A stretch of DNA of 64,000 bases from Desulfosporosinus metallidurans (lineage in GTDB: Bacteria; Bacillota; Desulfitobacteriia; Desulfitobacteriales; Desulfitobacteriaceae). The notes under the pieces are model-generated. The model saw only the letters and a program-made list of their open reading frames with translations. It was not told the DNA's origin and did not search any database. The position numbers and the translations under genes are program-made. The stretch is taken from NCBI RefSeq assembly GCF_001936615.1, contig NZ_MLBF01000018.1:1-64000 (forward strand), given 5' to 3'. Shown here one piece after another: positions 8,130 through 16,595 of this stretch (position 1 is the stretch's first letter; each line of letters starts with the position of its first letter).

Positions 8130-8510
8130 ATGCCAAGGCCAAGAAAATGGAGAAAAGTGTGTTGCTTGCCGGAAAACGACCGATTTGGGCCACTTAACGC
8201 TTCGATTAATCAAGAGTATTTTGTGACTATGACTGTTGATGAGTATGAAACGATACGACTGATTGACTTAGAAGGGTTTACACAGGAAGAGTGTGCCGAC
8301 CAAATGAATATCGCACGCACAACCGTTCAGCGTATGTATAATGATGCAAGAAAAAAACTCGCAGAGTCTCTAATATATGGAAAAATGCTTAGGATCGAGG
8401 GCGGAGATTACAAGCTTTGTGAAGGGCATGGAAAATCATGTGGTAGTGGTGGTTGCCGCAGACATAGATGTGCCAGAGATTTTATGGAAGATGATAACGG
8501 AGGTGAGTGA
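8130..8510 (+). CDS. DUF134 family DNA-binding protein
   Basis: A 126-residue DUF134 protein ([20 protein letters not shown]) with a helix-turn-helix at about 58-85 ([20 protein letters not shown]). The His/Cys-rich C-terminus ([18 protein letters not shown]) lacks the full zinc ribbon of the 5341 paralogue. GAGGAG lies 8 bp upstream of the ATG. It overlaps the next gene by 4 bp (GTGA), indicating translational coupling. It probably regulates this operon, whose promoter carries inverted TTGACATATG arms. A deleted relic of the same gene is fused to DUF5320 at 12622-12790. Confidence 0.85.
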   Translation: MPRPRKWRKVCCLPENDRFGPLNASINQEYFVTMTVDEYETIRLIDLEGFTQEECADQMNIARTTVQRMYNDARKKLAESLIYGKMLRIEGGDYKLCEGHGKSCGSGGCRRHRCARDFMEDDNGGE

Positions 8511-8905
8511 TTATTTATTCTGAGAAAGTGATAGAACACTTTATGTGTCCTCAAAATGCATATAGTATGCCGGATGCCGATGCTGAGGGAAGCTTTGGAG
8601 ATCCTTCATGCGGAGATGCACTAACTATATTTATCAAGGTACAGGATAATTGCATTAAAGAGATCAGTTTTCTTGTTTTTGGTTGTTGTGCATCAATTGC
8701 CACATCCAGTATGACTTCTGTATTAGCTAAGGGAAAAAGCTTAGACGATGCCTTAAAAATCTCAGAAGAGGATATTATCAAGGCTCTTGATGGTCTCCCT
8801 GAAGCTAAGGTACATTGCTCTAACCTAGGAGTGAGTGCCTTGCGTAATGCAATCAATAATTATTACGAAGCAATAAAAACACGTATCAAGGAGGATTCCC
8901 AATGA
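8507..8905 (+). CDS. NifU/IscU-like iron-sulfur cluster scaffold protein
   Basis: A 132-residue NifU N-terminal-domain protein: [16 protein letters not shown], then [12 protein letters not shown] with the first cluster Cys, [12 protein letters not shown] with the second, and [15 protein letters not shown] with the third. These match the three conserved scaffold cysteines, and the Asp after SCG (usually mutated for cluster trapping) is present. GTG at 8507 is the start, with GGAGG upstream and 4-bp overlap with DUF134. Likely role: assembling an Fe-S cluster for the ATPases of the locus. It is one of the few intact genes here. Confidence 0.85.
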   Translation: MIIYSEKVIEHFMCPQNAYSMPDADAEGSFGDPSCGDALTIFIKVQDNCIKEISFLVFGCCASIATSSMTSVLAKGKSLDDALKISEEDIIKALDGLPEAKVHCSNLGVSALRNAINNYYEAIKTRIKEDSQ

Positions 8906-9271
8906 AAATTGCGATGCCAGTAGACGACAAATTCATGGAAACGAGTGTATGTCAATCCTTTGGACGCGCACCGTATTTCCTTATTTATGATACGGAATCA
9001 AAGGAAAGTGTATTTCTAGATAATAGCGCAGCAGCTAGCCAAAGGTGGTGCAGGGATCAAGGCAGCACAGACCATTGTAGATAACAATGTTAGGGCTTTA
9101 CTAACCCCACGATGTGGCGAGAACGCTGCAGAGGTCATTAAAGCAGCCAATATCAAACTATATAAGACGATCAATGATTCTATTAAGGATAATATTGATG
9201 CCTTGAATGAGGGAAAGCTCTCTTTGCTGGAAGATATTCATCCCGGATTTCATGGTCACGGAGGCAAATAG
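8902..9271 (+). pseudogene. NifX/NifB-like (dinitrogenase Fe-Mo cofactor) domain protein, frameshifted
   Basis: The first frame ([30 protein letters not shown]) stops early. Deleting one A in the AAA run at 9041-9043 joins it to SQGGAGIKAAQTIVDNNVRA, LTPRCGENAAEVIKA and a tail ending HPGFHGHGGK, giving a normal-length domain of about 122 residues. The fold binds metal-sulfide clusters such as NifB-co or the ORP Mo-Cu cluster. The frameshift may be real or a homopolymer read error; the rest shows no decay. It overlaps the NifU-like gene by 4 bp. Confidence 0.8.
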
Positions 9272-9272
9272 T

Positions 9273-9488
9273 ATGAAGATAGCTGTGCTAAGCGGCAAGG
9301 GCGGCACAGGGAAAACACTTATATCTGTAAATCTGGCTGCGTCAGCAAAGGAATCAATCTATATAGATTGTGACGTTGAAGAGCCAAACGGGCATCTGTT
9401 TTTCAAGCCGGAGGATATTCAATCAGAAAAAATCTCGATCAAGGTTCCTTCTGTCAATGAAAAACTTTGTAATGGCTGCCGTAAATGA
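9273..9488 (+). pseudogene. MinD-type ATPase with ferredoxin insert, N-terminal fragment (first of pair)
   Basis: MKIAVLSGKGGTGKTLISVN carries the deviant Walker A motif at residues 8-15, followed by DCDVEEPNGHLFF and VNEKLCNGCRK, the beginning of a [4Fe-4S] insert typical of paired ATPases in NifX/ORP loci. The frame then ends at TGA. Sequence after the join belongs to the second ATPase, so roughly the last three quarters of this protein are deleted together with the start of its partner. It has no separate function that can be defended. Confidence 0.8.
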
Positions 9489-10321
9489 AGACAACGATTG
9501 CCAGCGCATTTATTAAGTTAGCTGAGGCTAGAGCCTATGCAGATTGTGATGTAGATGCCCCTAATTTGCATTTGGTTATGAATCAGTCGTCGGAAGCCAA
9601 ACGATCAAACTATTATGGATTGCCTAAGGCAGTAATAAATCCGAATTTATGTGTGCAATGTGACTTGTGCATACAAAATTGCCGCTTCGATGCAATACAT
9701 GTGGGTCTTGATTATCAGGTTGATGACTATGCTTGTGAAGGCTGTGGTGTTTGCGAAGCTATTTGCCCTGTGGGAGCCATTTTCACAAAACCAGTCTTAG
9801 CCGGAGAATTAATGTTGTATTCAGATAACACGGTATTTTCTACTGCTCAACTTAGAATGGGAAGTGGCAACTCCGGGATGCTGGTAACCGAGGTAAAAAA
9901 GCAGATGAGGTCGGCGGTGTTTACAGACTTTGAGCTTGCAATCATTGATGGATCGCCAGGTATAGGATGTCCGGTGATCGCCTCGATTAGTGGTGTTGAT
10001 ATGGTTTTGATTGTTGCTGAACCGTCTGTTTCGGGAATCAGTGATATGGAACGCATCATTAAAACCGTAGAAAAATTCCAAACGCGAATCGCCATTTGCA
10101 TCAATAAATATGATACTAACATTGAAAATACAGATAAAATCGAATCGTTTTGCCAAAAACTCAATCTCCCTTTTGCTGGAAGAATACCCTTTGACCCAGA
10201 CGCTGTAAATTCAATCAATAAGGGGCAGAGTATTGTTGATATGGATTGCGAAGCAGGGCGCGCTACAAAAGATATTTTTGATAAAACTATCAAAATACTA
10301 TTTCATGAAAAGTTAGGTTAA
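9485..10321 (+). pseudogene. MinD-type ATPase with two [4Fe-4S] motifs, lacking its Walker A start (second of pair)
   Basis: From TTIASAFIKLAE onward this is the second ATPase of the pair: DCDVDAPNLHL, a ferredoxin insert with CVQCDLCIQNC and CEGCGVCEAIC, then IDGSPGIGCPVIAS (Walker B/switch region) and a normal C-terminus. The GKGGTGK P-loop is missing; its place is taken by the end of the first ATPase, joined near 9485-9492. An ATG occurs by chance at the join. Without the P-loop it should not hydrolyse ATP. In intact systems such paired ATPases load clusters onto ORP/NifX-like carriers. Confidence 0.82.
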
Positions 10322-10333
10322 GGAGAGAATCCG

Positions 10334-10978
10334 ATGAGTGAAAATTGTAATCAAGATTGCAACACCTGCAGCGATGATTGTGCCGAAAGGAAAGAAAAGC
10401 CAATAGATTTTTCCATAAAGCCACATGAACTGAGCAGTATCAAAAAAGTGATTGGTATTGTTAGCGGAAAAGGCGGTGTTGGTAAATCGCTAGTAACATC
10501 GATGCTTGCTGTTACAATGAACAGAAGAGGCCATAATACTGCCATTCTGGATGCCGATGTTACAGGACCGTCCACTAAACCTTTGGAATAAATAAAAAAG
10601 CAACAGCAAGTGAACTGGGTCTATTACCTATCAAAAGCAAAACAGGCATCGATATTATGTCGATTAACCTTCTTTTGGAAAATGACACAGACCCTGTAAT
10701 CTGGAGAGGCCCTATTATTGCTGGTACAGTTAAGCAATTCTGGACAGATGTAAGAAAATATGGCATATTTCAAATGCCCGGACTGCGATAAGGAATATAA
10801 AATATTTGGTGATAGCCATATTGAGGAAATCGCTCAAAAACTCAACATAGATATTCTTGCCAAGATGCCAATTGATCCTAAAATTGCAACAACCTGTGAT
10901 AAAGGTTTGATTGAACTTTTTGACGGTGATTGGCTTGATAATATAGCAAATATTTTAGAAAAAATGGAGGAAAAGTAA
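10334..10978 (+). pseudogene. Mrp/NBP35 family P-loop Fe-S carrier, frameshifted and internally deleted
   Basis: The N-terminus (CNQDCNTCSDDC, IGIVSGKGGVGKSLVTS, DADVTGPS) is intact. A one-base shift near 10582-10590 ends the frame at TAA, after which KKATASELGLLPIKSKTGID and VIWRGPIIAGTVKQFWTDV follow in another frame. A deletion of the DMPPGTGD region then joins to ENMAYFKCPDCDKEYKIFGD (from about 10755) with the CxxC cluster site, continuing to the normal C-terminus. At least two independent lesions make it a true pseudogene. It corresponds to the MrpORP-like carrier of ORP systems. Confidence 0.85.
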
Positions 10979-11335
10979 ATGAAAATTGCAGTGGCAAGTA
11001 TGAATGGAATGGTTACAGAACACTTTGGTTATTGTGAGAGTTTCAATATTTTTGAAGCAGAAAACAATCAAATTGTTAAGAGTAAATCCGTACCAAACCC
11101 CGGACATAAGCCTGGCTTTTTACCTAATTTCTTAAACGATATGGGAGTTAATGTTGTTATTGCTGGGGGCATGGGTGGTAGCGCTATTAACATCTTCAAC
11201 GAAAAAGGTATTGAGGTTATTACAGGTGCTCAAGGAAGTGCTGAAGCTGCAGCAACTAGCTATTTAAAGGGTACGCTTAAATCTACCGGCTCTGTTTGTC
11301 ACGAGCATCAGCATCATGATGAATGTGGAAATTAA
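10979..11335 (+). CDS. NifX/ORP-fold cluster-binding protein with His-rich tail
   Basis: A 118-residue intact protein of the dinitrogenase-cofactor (NifX/NafY, orange protein) family: MKIAVASMNGMVTEHFGYCE, GVNVVIAGGMGGSAIN and GIEVITGAQGSAEAA, ending in STGSVCHEHQHHDECGN, a likely metal-binding tail. Its ATG directly follows the Mrp stop codon. The orange protein of Desulfovibrio, same family, binds a Mo-Cu sulfide cluster; a similar ligand here is inference. A C-terminal relic of a sister gene lies at 6818-6961, so the family was duplicated. Confidence 0.85.
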   Translation: MKIAVASMNGMVTEHFGYCESFNIFEAENNQIVKSKSVPNPGHKPGFLPNFLNDMGVNVVIAGGMGGSAINIFNEKGIEVITGAQGSAEAAATSYLKGTLKSTGSVCHEHQHHDECGN

Positions 11336-11458
11336 ATGAGGAGATCAGCTTACGATGTTTGATATGATGCCGGAGTAGGTCTTGCTGCTCAAAGAACCTT
11401 TCAATGATGGTTTAGATTTATCTAAGGAGTAATATCAGATATTCGAAGGAGGACAAAA

Positions 11459-11905
11459 ATGGAAAATATTAAAAATCTATTAATCATAGTTAACAGTGGT
11501 ATGGATAAGCCATACAATCAGTATGCTTCTTATGTAGTAGCTTTTATGTCCAAGCATATTGCCAAGATTGAAAATGTGACTGTATATTATGGACCTTATG
11601 GAGTAGAAATGTCTAAAAAGGGCAAGCTAGCAACCCTCAAATTAACTGATGATCTTAAAGAATTAGTCGCTAGTCAGCTGGATGGTGTAACTAAGGATGC
11701 GCTTCCAGATAATCTTGAATTAATGGCTCGTTTTGTTGAAGATCAATTGGGAATAAATATCGTTTCATGTGCTACATTTAATGTTATTGATGGTATTTCC
11801 AAAAATCTTGAAGACACATCCCAAATGGAAGACTTCATTATGCCGGTTAAACTGCCACTGGCAGCTCAGACATTAATCGGCGCAGATAAAATAGTATACT
11901 TTTAA
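11459..11905 (+). CDS. DsrE/DsrF-like family protein (sulfur-relay fold)
   Basis: A 148-residue protein, MENIKNLLIIVNSGMDKPYN at the start, with alternating strand/helix pattern like DsrE/TusD proteins: LLIIVNSG, YASYVVAFMSKHIA, VTVYYGPYGVEM, LGINIVSCATFNVIDG. Cys near residue 103 could be a persulfide carrier. AAGGAGG lies before the ATG. It is followed by a terminator and so ends the operon. Members occur beside NifX/Mrp genes in anaerobes; the family call rests on pattern and context only. Confidence 0.6.
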   Translation: MENIKNLLIIVNSGMDKPYNQYASYVVAFMSKHIAKIENVTVYYGPYGVEMSKKGKLATLKLTDDLKELVASQLDGVTKDALPDNLELMARFVEDQLGINIVSCATFNVIDGISKNLEDTSQMEDFIMPVKLPLAAQTLIGADKIVYF

Positions 11906-11940
11906 TTGACTTATTAAAAGATATTACTCCTGTAGATTTA

Positions 11941-11977
11941 ACGGTAACCATATTAGTTTATTGTTACCGTTTTTTTA
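11941..11977 (+). terminator. Terminator after the DsrE-like gene
   Basis: ACGGTAAC (11941-11948) pairs with GTTACCGT (11963-11970), followed by seven T residues. Confidence 0.85.
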
Positions 11978-12274
11978 GATTCCTCAACAGGCCCCCACCG
12001 AAATAGCGATGTTCAGCTTTAGCTGAACGAGTTCACTTTGCAATTTGCATATTGGCTAAAAGTGGTATTTATGTCTAAAAACTTTTAATATCGAGGTGCT
12101 TTCCTTGGATGAAACTATGATTTAGGCAATTTTAAATCTGAAAAATAACTGTTCTCGGATTAATTCTGGCGGATTTTATCTTTGGTGTCTTGCTCTCGTT
12201 AAAAAATGGCAATTTCAGTTTCAGCAAGCTACCTCAGTTTATCCAAACTAGCCTACTACATTATAGTGGTGACA
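11978..12274. other. Intergenic stretch, nothing recognised
   Basis: About 300 bp up to the duplicated DUF5320 module. A short palindrome TTCAGCTTTAGCTGAA is near 12013-12028. No supported reading frame is present. Confidence 0.4.
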
Positions 12275-12678
12275 CTAAGCCCCTTGCGCCCATCGCCTCC
12301 GAGTGTGTCATGAAGGAATTGAGTTGTATTTGATTCCATACTTTGCTGATGAGGTAGCAGGTTGGTGCATCTCCTGCGACATTGAGTTCGTGTTAAAAGT
12401 GGGCTTGCTATCAAAGCTGAGCTGAAAAATGAATACAAATATAATTAAATAGGCTGCCGGCTTGGTGCTGAGAATAGCACTGAAGTTGGCGTTTTTTGTG
12501 CTAGAAGAAGAATCAATCAATGACAGAAAATTATCAAAAATGATAATTGACATATGTTCAAATCATAGTATAATTTAAACTGTAAAGGGCATATGCCAAT
12601 AACCATAAGGAGGTAATTCAGATGCTAGGAAGAGATGGAACAGGTCAAATGGGGCGCGGATCCATGACCGGAAGAGGC
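12275..12678 (+). repeat. Duplicated DUF5320 promoter module, copy 2
   Basis: Same orientation as 7444-7879. The promoter is preserved: TTGACA (12547-12552), 16 bp, TATAAT (12569-12574), with operator-like arms TTGACATATG (12547-12556) and CATATGCCAA (12590-12599). The upstream hairpin region carries small indels. Keeping a consensus promoter while the gene behind it decayed suggests it now drives the ferredoxin at 12807. Confidence 0.8.
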
Positions 12679-12790
12679 AGAGTGTGCCGACCAAATGAAA
12701 ATCACACGCACAACTGTTCAGAGTATTTATAATGATTCGAGAAAAAAGATTACAAACTTTGTGATGGCTTTGTTCAAAGAGAAAATAATT
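12622..12790 (+). pseudogene. DUF5320-DUF134 fusion relic
   Basis: An ATG with AAGGAGG opens MLGRDGTGQMGRGSMTGRGR, the DUF5320 start, and the frame ends at 12732. At about 12678 the sequence switches to the DUF134 helix region (in another frame ECADQMKITRTTVQSIYNDS), then after a second deletion to sequence matching the later part of 8130-8510 (ITNF in this frame where the parent has KLCEG). Two deletions relative to the 7823-8510 arrangement collapsed two genes into one short remnant. Confidence 0.8.
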
Positions 12791-12806
12791 TTGAGGAGGA
12801 TACATT

Positions 12807-12995
12807 ATGATTGCTGAAGTAGACCAAGATGAGTGCATCGGGTGTGAATCATGCCCTGAATTCTGTCCAGAGGTTTTTAAGATGGGGGCTGACGGGTTAG
12901 CAGTAGCTTACACAAACCCAGTCCCTAGTGAGTGTGAGAAAGCCACAAAAGAAGCTGCCGAGGGCTGCCCAGCACACTGTATTACCATCAAATAG
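12807..12995 (+). CDS. Single-cluster ferredoxin
   Basis: A 62-residue ferredoxin. The motif CIGCESCPEFC (C-x2-C-x2-C-x3-C) near residues 11-21 and CPAHC near the C-terminus supply the ligands of one [4Fe-4S] cluster, as in Desulfovibrio/Thermotoga-type monocluster ferredoxins. GAGGAGG lies 7 bp before the ATG. It is transcribed from the copy-2 DUF5320 promoter through the relic above. It is a likely electron donor for the neighbouring oxidoreductases, but the partner is not known. Confidence 0.88.
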   Translation: MIAEVDQDECIGCESCPEFCPEVFKMGADGLAVAYTNPVPSECEKATKEAAEGCPAHCITIK

Positions 12996-13149
12996 CAAGT
13001 GCTAATTAAGTGAAAAAACCGTAAAAGGCGGATGATTATCCGCTTTAGTACATATTCAAGGGTGCTGATGAAGAGTGTTCTCCTTGCTAGATTGTGTCCG
13101 ACAAAGCAGTCGAGGAATTAGAGCCATTGAAACCTCTTTCAGAAACTAT

Positions 13150-13434
13150 CCGATCATAAATCTTCTTGGCACAGATGTTTGCAGAACATATCGATAAGGG
13201 TATTCATGTGCATGGCGATATGTTTCGGAAGATGTTTGTCAAAGAAACATTGATATGACGCCGGATTATTCTCAAAGTGCTTTAGAGCAATTAATGCTTC
13301 GCTACTGGCGGCAAAAAGTGGCGGACATGTATTACAAAGCTGGATTTCGGTTGTTGTAAAGGATACTTATTTGGGAAAAGAGGTGCATTCTTTTTTTCAG
13401 GCATTTGAATCAAAGTCCTACTTTTTTTCTTAGT
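13150..13434 (+). pseudogene. P-loop kinase/AAA-type protein relic
   Basis: Three frames in succession read like one protein: MFAEHIDKGIHVHGDMFRKM, then IDMTPDYSQSALEQLMLRYW and ADMYYKAGF, then VVVKDTYLGKEVHSFFQAFE. This resembles the middle of small ATP-dependent kinase or phosphotransferase-like P-loop proteins. The Walker A motif and the C-terminus are absent and at least two frameshifts are present. The 3' end is fused to the truncated DsrK-like gene. Confidence 0.5.
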
Positions 13435-14505
13435 ATGAAAAACTTATGTCCTATAAAAAAGAGGGCAAAAATATTACTCTCAAGAGCGAACTGGAATTGT
13501 ACAATGTGTAATCGATGTACCGTGGAATGCCCAATGGGAGTGAACATAAACGCGCTCACGAGAGCCTTTCGAGGAAAAGTGGCAATGCCGCCTGGTCATT
13601 TGCAAGTTATTGCTGATGATCATATGCGGACAGGTAACCAGATGGGTGTCGAACAAATTGATTATGATGAGACATTAGAATGGATTGAAGAAATGATGCA
13701 GGAAGATCTGAAAGATCCGACTTATAAGATTCCTTTAGATGTTCCTAATGCAGATTTCTTCTTTGGATTCAATGCTCGGGAGATTAAACATTATCCAGCT
13801 GATCTGCAAAGTATTTTAAATGTTTTCCACGCGGCCAAAGCAAACTTTACGATCAGCTCTAAGCGCTGGGATGCTACTAATATTTGCTTGTTCACAGGTA
13901 AAAACGATGAATTCGATGCAATTTCACGCCCGATGTTTGAAGAAGCTGAGAGGCTAAATCCTAAGGAAATTATTGTCACAGAATGTGGCCATGCTTTCCG
14001 ATCGACCAGAGTGTTTGCGCGTGATTACTGGAAAGGGAAACAGTTCCCTATACGCAGCATAGTCGAGTTGTATGCCGATTGGATTAAAGACGGCACATTA
14101 AAACTAGATAAGACCAGAAATACAATCCCAGTAACCCTACATGATCCCTGTAATATGGTTCGTAAAGAGGGGATTGTTGAGCCTCAGCGCTATGTGTTGA
14201 GTAATACTGTAATGGATTTTCGCGAAATGTTTCCTAACAGGGAGTATAACCTTTGTTGTGGAGCTGGCGGGGGAGCGGGTGCCGTAGCTGAAACTAAAGC
14301 AATGCGTATGGTTAAAGCCAAACCTAAAGTTGATCAATTAGTGGCTACAGGTGCGAAAATTGGGTGCATCCCTTGCCATAACTGTATGGACCAGTTTGTT
14401 GACATGAATAAGCATTACAAGATTGGTATGAAAATGATGCATCTCACTGCATTAATAGAAGTTGCATTAGGTTTAGTAGATGAGGAGAAACAATATTTTC
14501 ATTGA
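13435..14505 (+). pseudogene. DsrK/HdrD-like Fe-S protein, 5'-truncated
   Basis: About 350 residues remain. The N-terminus begins abruptly at ANWNCTMCNRCTVECPMGV (one [4Fe-4S] motif), then a long central domain and a CCG cysteine domain: HDPCNMVRKEGIVEPQRY, LCCGAGGGAG and CIPCHNC. Such domains hold the non-cubane cluster used by heterodisulfide-reductase-type enzymes and DsrK. Compared with the homologue at 14793-16409, about 180 N-terminal residues including the first ferredoxin motif are missing and replaced by the kinase relic. ATG 13435 has no ribosome site, so expression is doubtful although the rest of the frame is intact. Confidence 0.75.
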
Positions 14506-14547
14506 ATTATTTCCATTTCACCAGTAGTAATTACATTCTCAACCAAA

Positions 14548-14709
14548 TATGTGGATATGCTTGGCAGTACAAAAAAAGTATCAACTATTGTGAGAAAATT
14601 GCAAGAGGCAGGTTATACTTCACAAAATCTAGCACGTTTAAGAGCCCCAATTGGTTTAAATATAAACGCCCAAACACCATCCGAAATTGCTATAAAGTAT
14701 TCTGGCTGA
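14548..14709 (+). pseudogene. XdhC/CoxI family C-terminal fragment
   Basis: The frame YVDMLGSTKKVSTIVRKLQE, ARLRAPIGLNINAQTPSEIA matches the end of the Rossmann domain of XdhC-family proteins (IGSRRR...RLHAPIGLDIGAxTPEEIA). These insert or sulfurate molybdenum cofactor in xanthine-dehydrogenase-like enzymes. Only about 52 residues survive, between the truncated DsrK-like gene and its intact homologue. It adds another molybdenum-cofactor gene to the debris of this region. Confidence 0.7.
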
Positions 14710-14792
14710 GATTATTTCTGTTAGAAGGGAGGTAAATAAAATACGATCATCATACGAATTGAGTTAACTTTGTGGAAAGAGGAGAGCTGAGT

Positions 14793-16409
14793 ATGATAAA
14801 TCAAAAAGATTTACGTCCAAAGGATATGGGGCGATCGGAGGAGCAACTGGTCAAACTTGATCCCGAACAGCTAATGCCATTATTTCCGCCCTATGATAAA
14901 CCCGGAATGGAACCCCCATTAACGGATCCTAAGCCTGCCTGGAAGGAAAAATTTTGTACTTCGTTAGATGGCTACGTTGGTCTCGATACCTTAACCCGCC
15001 CAAAAACGAAAGAGGAAGAAGATGAATTTGTACGGAAGTTCCTCAAGGGTTTAGAGAAGAGCTTTTCTGATGCCAACAATGGAATACTCGAACCGTTCTT
15101 ATTGTCATTTGAATATTGCGCAAAATGTGATACATGTTCAGCTGCTTGTCATATCTACAAAGCGTCAGGGAACAACGAGTTATACCGTCCAATTTTCCGC
15201 TCTGAAGTTCTTCGAAAGATTGTCAAGAAGTATTTTACTACAAGTGGAAAGCTGTTTGGCCGTTCTGTCGGAGCAGATATTGATGTGAACTGGGAAACGA
15301 TTGCTCGACTGGGGGAATTAGCCTATCGTTGTAATCTTTGCCGTCGTTGTGCTCAGACCTGTCCACTGGGCTTAGATAACTCCATTCTCGCGAAAGAGAT
15401 TCGTAAGATCTTCAGCCAAGAGATGGGCATTGCTCCACTTCCTCTGCATACAAAAGGTACAATGCTTCAGATAAAGACAGGTTCGTCTACGGGAGTTACC
15501 AAACCTGCTTTCTTAGATACGATAGAATTTTTAGAAGAAGATATTGAAGAGAAGTTTGGCCTGAAGATCAAATTTCCGATGGACAAAAAAGGTGCCGATA
15601 TCCTCCTGATCCATAATGCAGGCGAGTATATGGCCTGGCCAGAAAACCCAATTGCTTTTGCCATTCTCTTCGAAGAGGCAGGTTTGAATTGGACACTCAG
15701 TAGTGAAATCGCAGGCTATGACAATGTTAACTACGGCATCTGGTATGATGATTTTCAAGCAAAAACGCTAGCCACGATGCAGATGAAAGTAGCCAAAGAT
15801 TTAGGAGTCAACCGAATCGTCATTGCGGAGTGTGGCCATGCCCATAAGGCTGCAATGATTGTGGGTGATCGTATTGTGAATGGCGATGCTAAAGTTCCAG
15901 TGGAAAGCTGTCTGCCTCTTCTTTGGGATTTAGTGGAGAGCAAACGGTTAAAGTTAGATTACAGTAAAAATAACTTTCCTGTGACGCTTCATGATCCTTG
16001 TAATTATGTTCGAGGAATGGGGATCGTTGAACCTCAACGGAATGTCCTAAAAGTTATTTGTCCTCAGTTTAGGGAAATGACACCGCATGGAGTCGACAAT
16101 TACTGCTGTGGTGGTGGTGGTGGGTTCGCCATCACGAATTCCCTTAATTTTTCTGAATGGAGAAACAAAGTTAGTTCTCGCATGAAGTTTAACCAGATCC
16201 TTGGAGCCTTTCAGGGTAGTATGGACGATGTTTGCACTCCTAAATATGTATGCGCACCTTGTTCTAATTGTAAAGGAGCTATTCGAGACATTCTGGAGTT
16301 CTACGAGGCGACGTCCAAATTTAATGTTCAGTATGGTGGTTTAGTAGAACTTATGGTAAATGCACTTATTAGTATGAAAAAACCTTTTATGGAATTTTTA
16401 GAAGAATAG
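14793..16409 (+). CDS. DsrK/TmcB/HdrD-like (Fe-S)-binding oxidoreductase subunit
   Basis: A 538-residue cytoplasmic iron-sulfur protein. Two ferredoxin motifs are visible, CAKCDTCSAACHIY (about residue 106) and CNLCRRCAQTCPLG (about 180). The C-terminal CCG domain has HDPCNYVRGMGIVEPQRN, YCCGGGGG and CAPCSNC. This is the architecture of DsrK, TmcB and HdrD, which exchange electrons between a membrane quinone-reacting subunit and a thiol/disulfide or sulfur carrier. ATG 14793 is preferred over the upstream GTG 14772 because GAGGAG lies between them. No DsrM-like membrane partner is adjacent. Intact, with a truncated paralogue directly upstream. Confidence 0.85.
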   Translation: MINQKDLRPKDMGRSEEQLVKLDPEQLMPLFPPYDKPGMEPPLTDPKPAWKEKFCTSLDGYVGLDTLTRPKTKEEEDEFVRKFLKGLEKSFSDANNGILEPFLLSFEYCAKCDTCSAACHIYKASGNNELYRPIFRSEVLRKIVKKYFTTSGKLFGRSVGADIDVNWETIARLGELAYRCNLCRRCAQTCPLGLDNSILAKEIRKIFSQEMGIAPLPLHTKGTMLQIKTGSSTGVTKPAFLDTIEFLEEDIEEKFGLKIKFPMDKKGADILLIHNAGEYMAWPENPIAFAILFEEAGLNWTLSSEIAGYDNVNYGIWYDDFQAKTLATMQMKVAKDLGVNRIVIAECGHAHKAAMIVGDRIVNGDAKVPVESCLPLLWDLVESKRLKLDYSKNNFPVTLHDPCNYVRGMGIVEPQRNVLKVICPQFREMTPHGVDNYCCGGGGGFAITNSLNFSEWRNKVSSRMKFNQILGAFQGSMDDVCTPKYVCAPCSNCKGAIRDILEFYEATSKFNVQYGGLVELMVNALISMKKPFMEFLEE

Positions 16410-16595
16410 TTATTGTACTTAAAATTTTAAAAATGGAATTTCCACATGTATAAGGCCATAAATAATAACCCGAAAGTTTAATGTTGAAAATTCTTGATCA
16501 AACCAAGTGTAGACTCGGTAGCAGTTTATATAGACTTCGTGTTACTGGTATCTCCGGGGGTGAGTATATGTACTTATCTTACAAGGAGGATAAGA

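Noticed and set aside
11352..11400. Peptide-deformylase-like motif (AGVGLAAQ) in the gap before the DsrE-like gene
   Set aside because: Only about eight residues match, with stops on both sides; too short to call a relic.
13021..13050. GCGGAT/ATCCGC hairpin after the ferredoxin as a terminator
   Set aside because: Six-bp stem with only three T residues after it; plausible but too weak to list as a feature.
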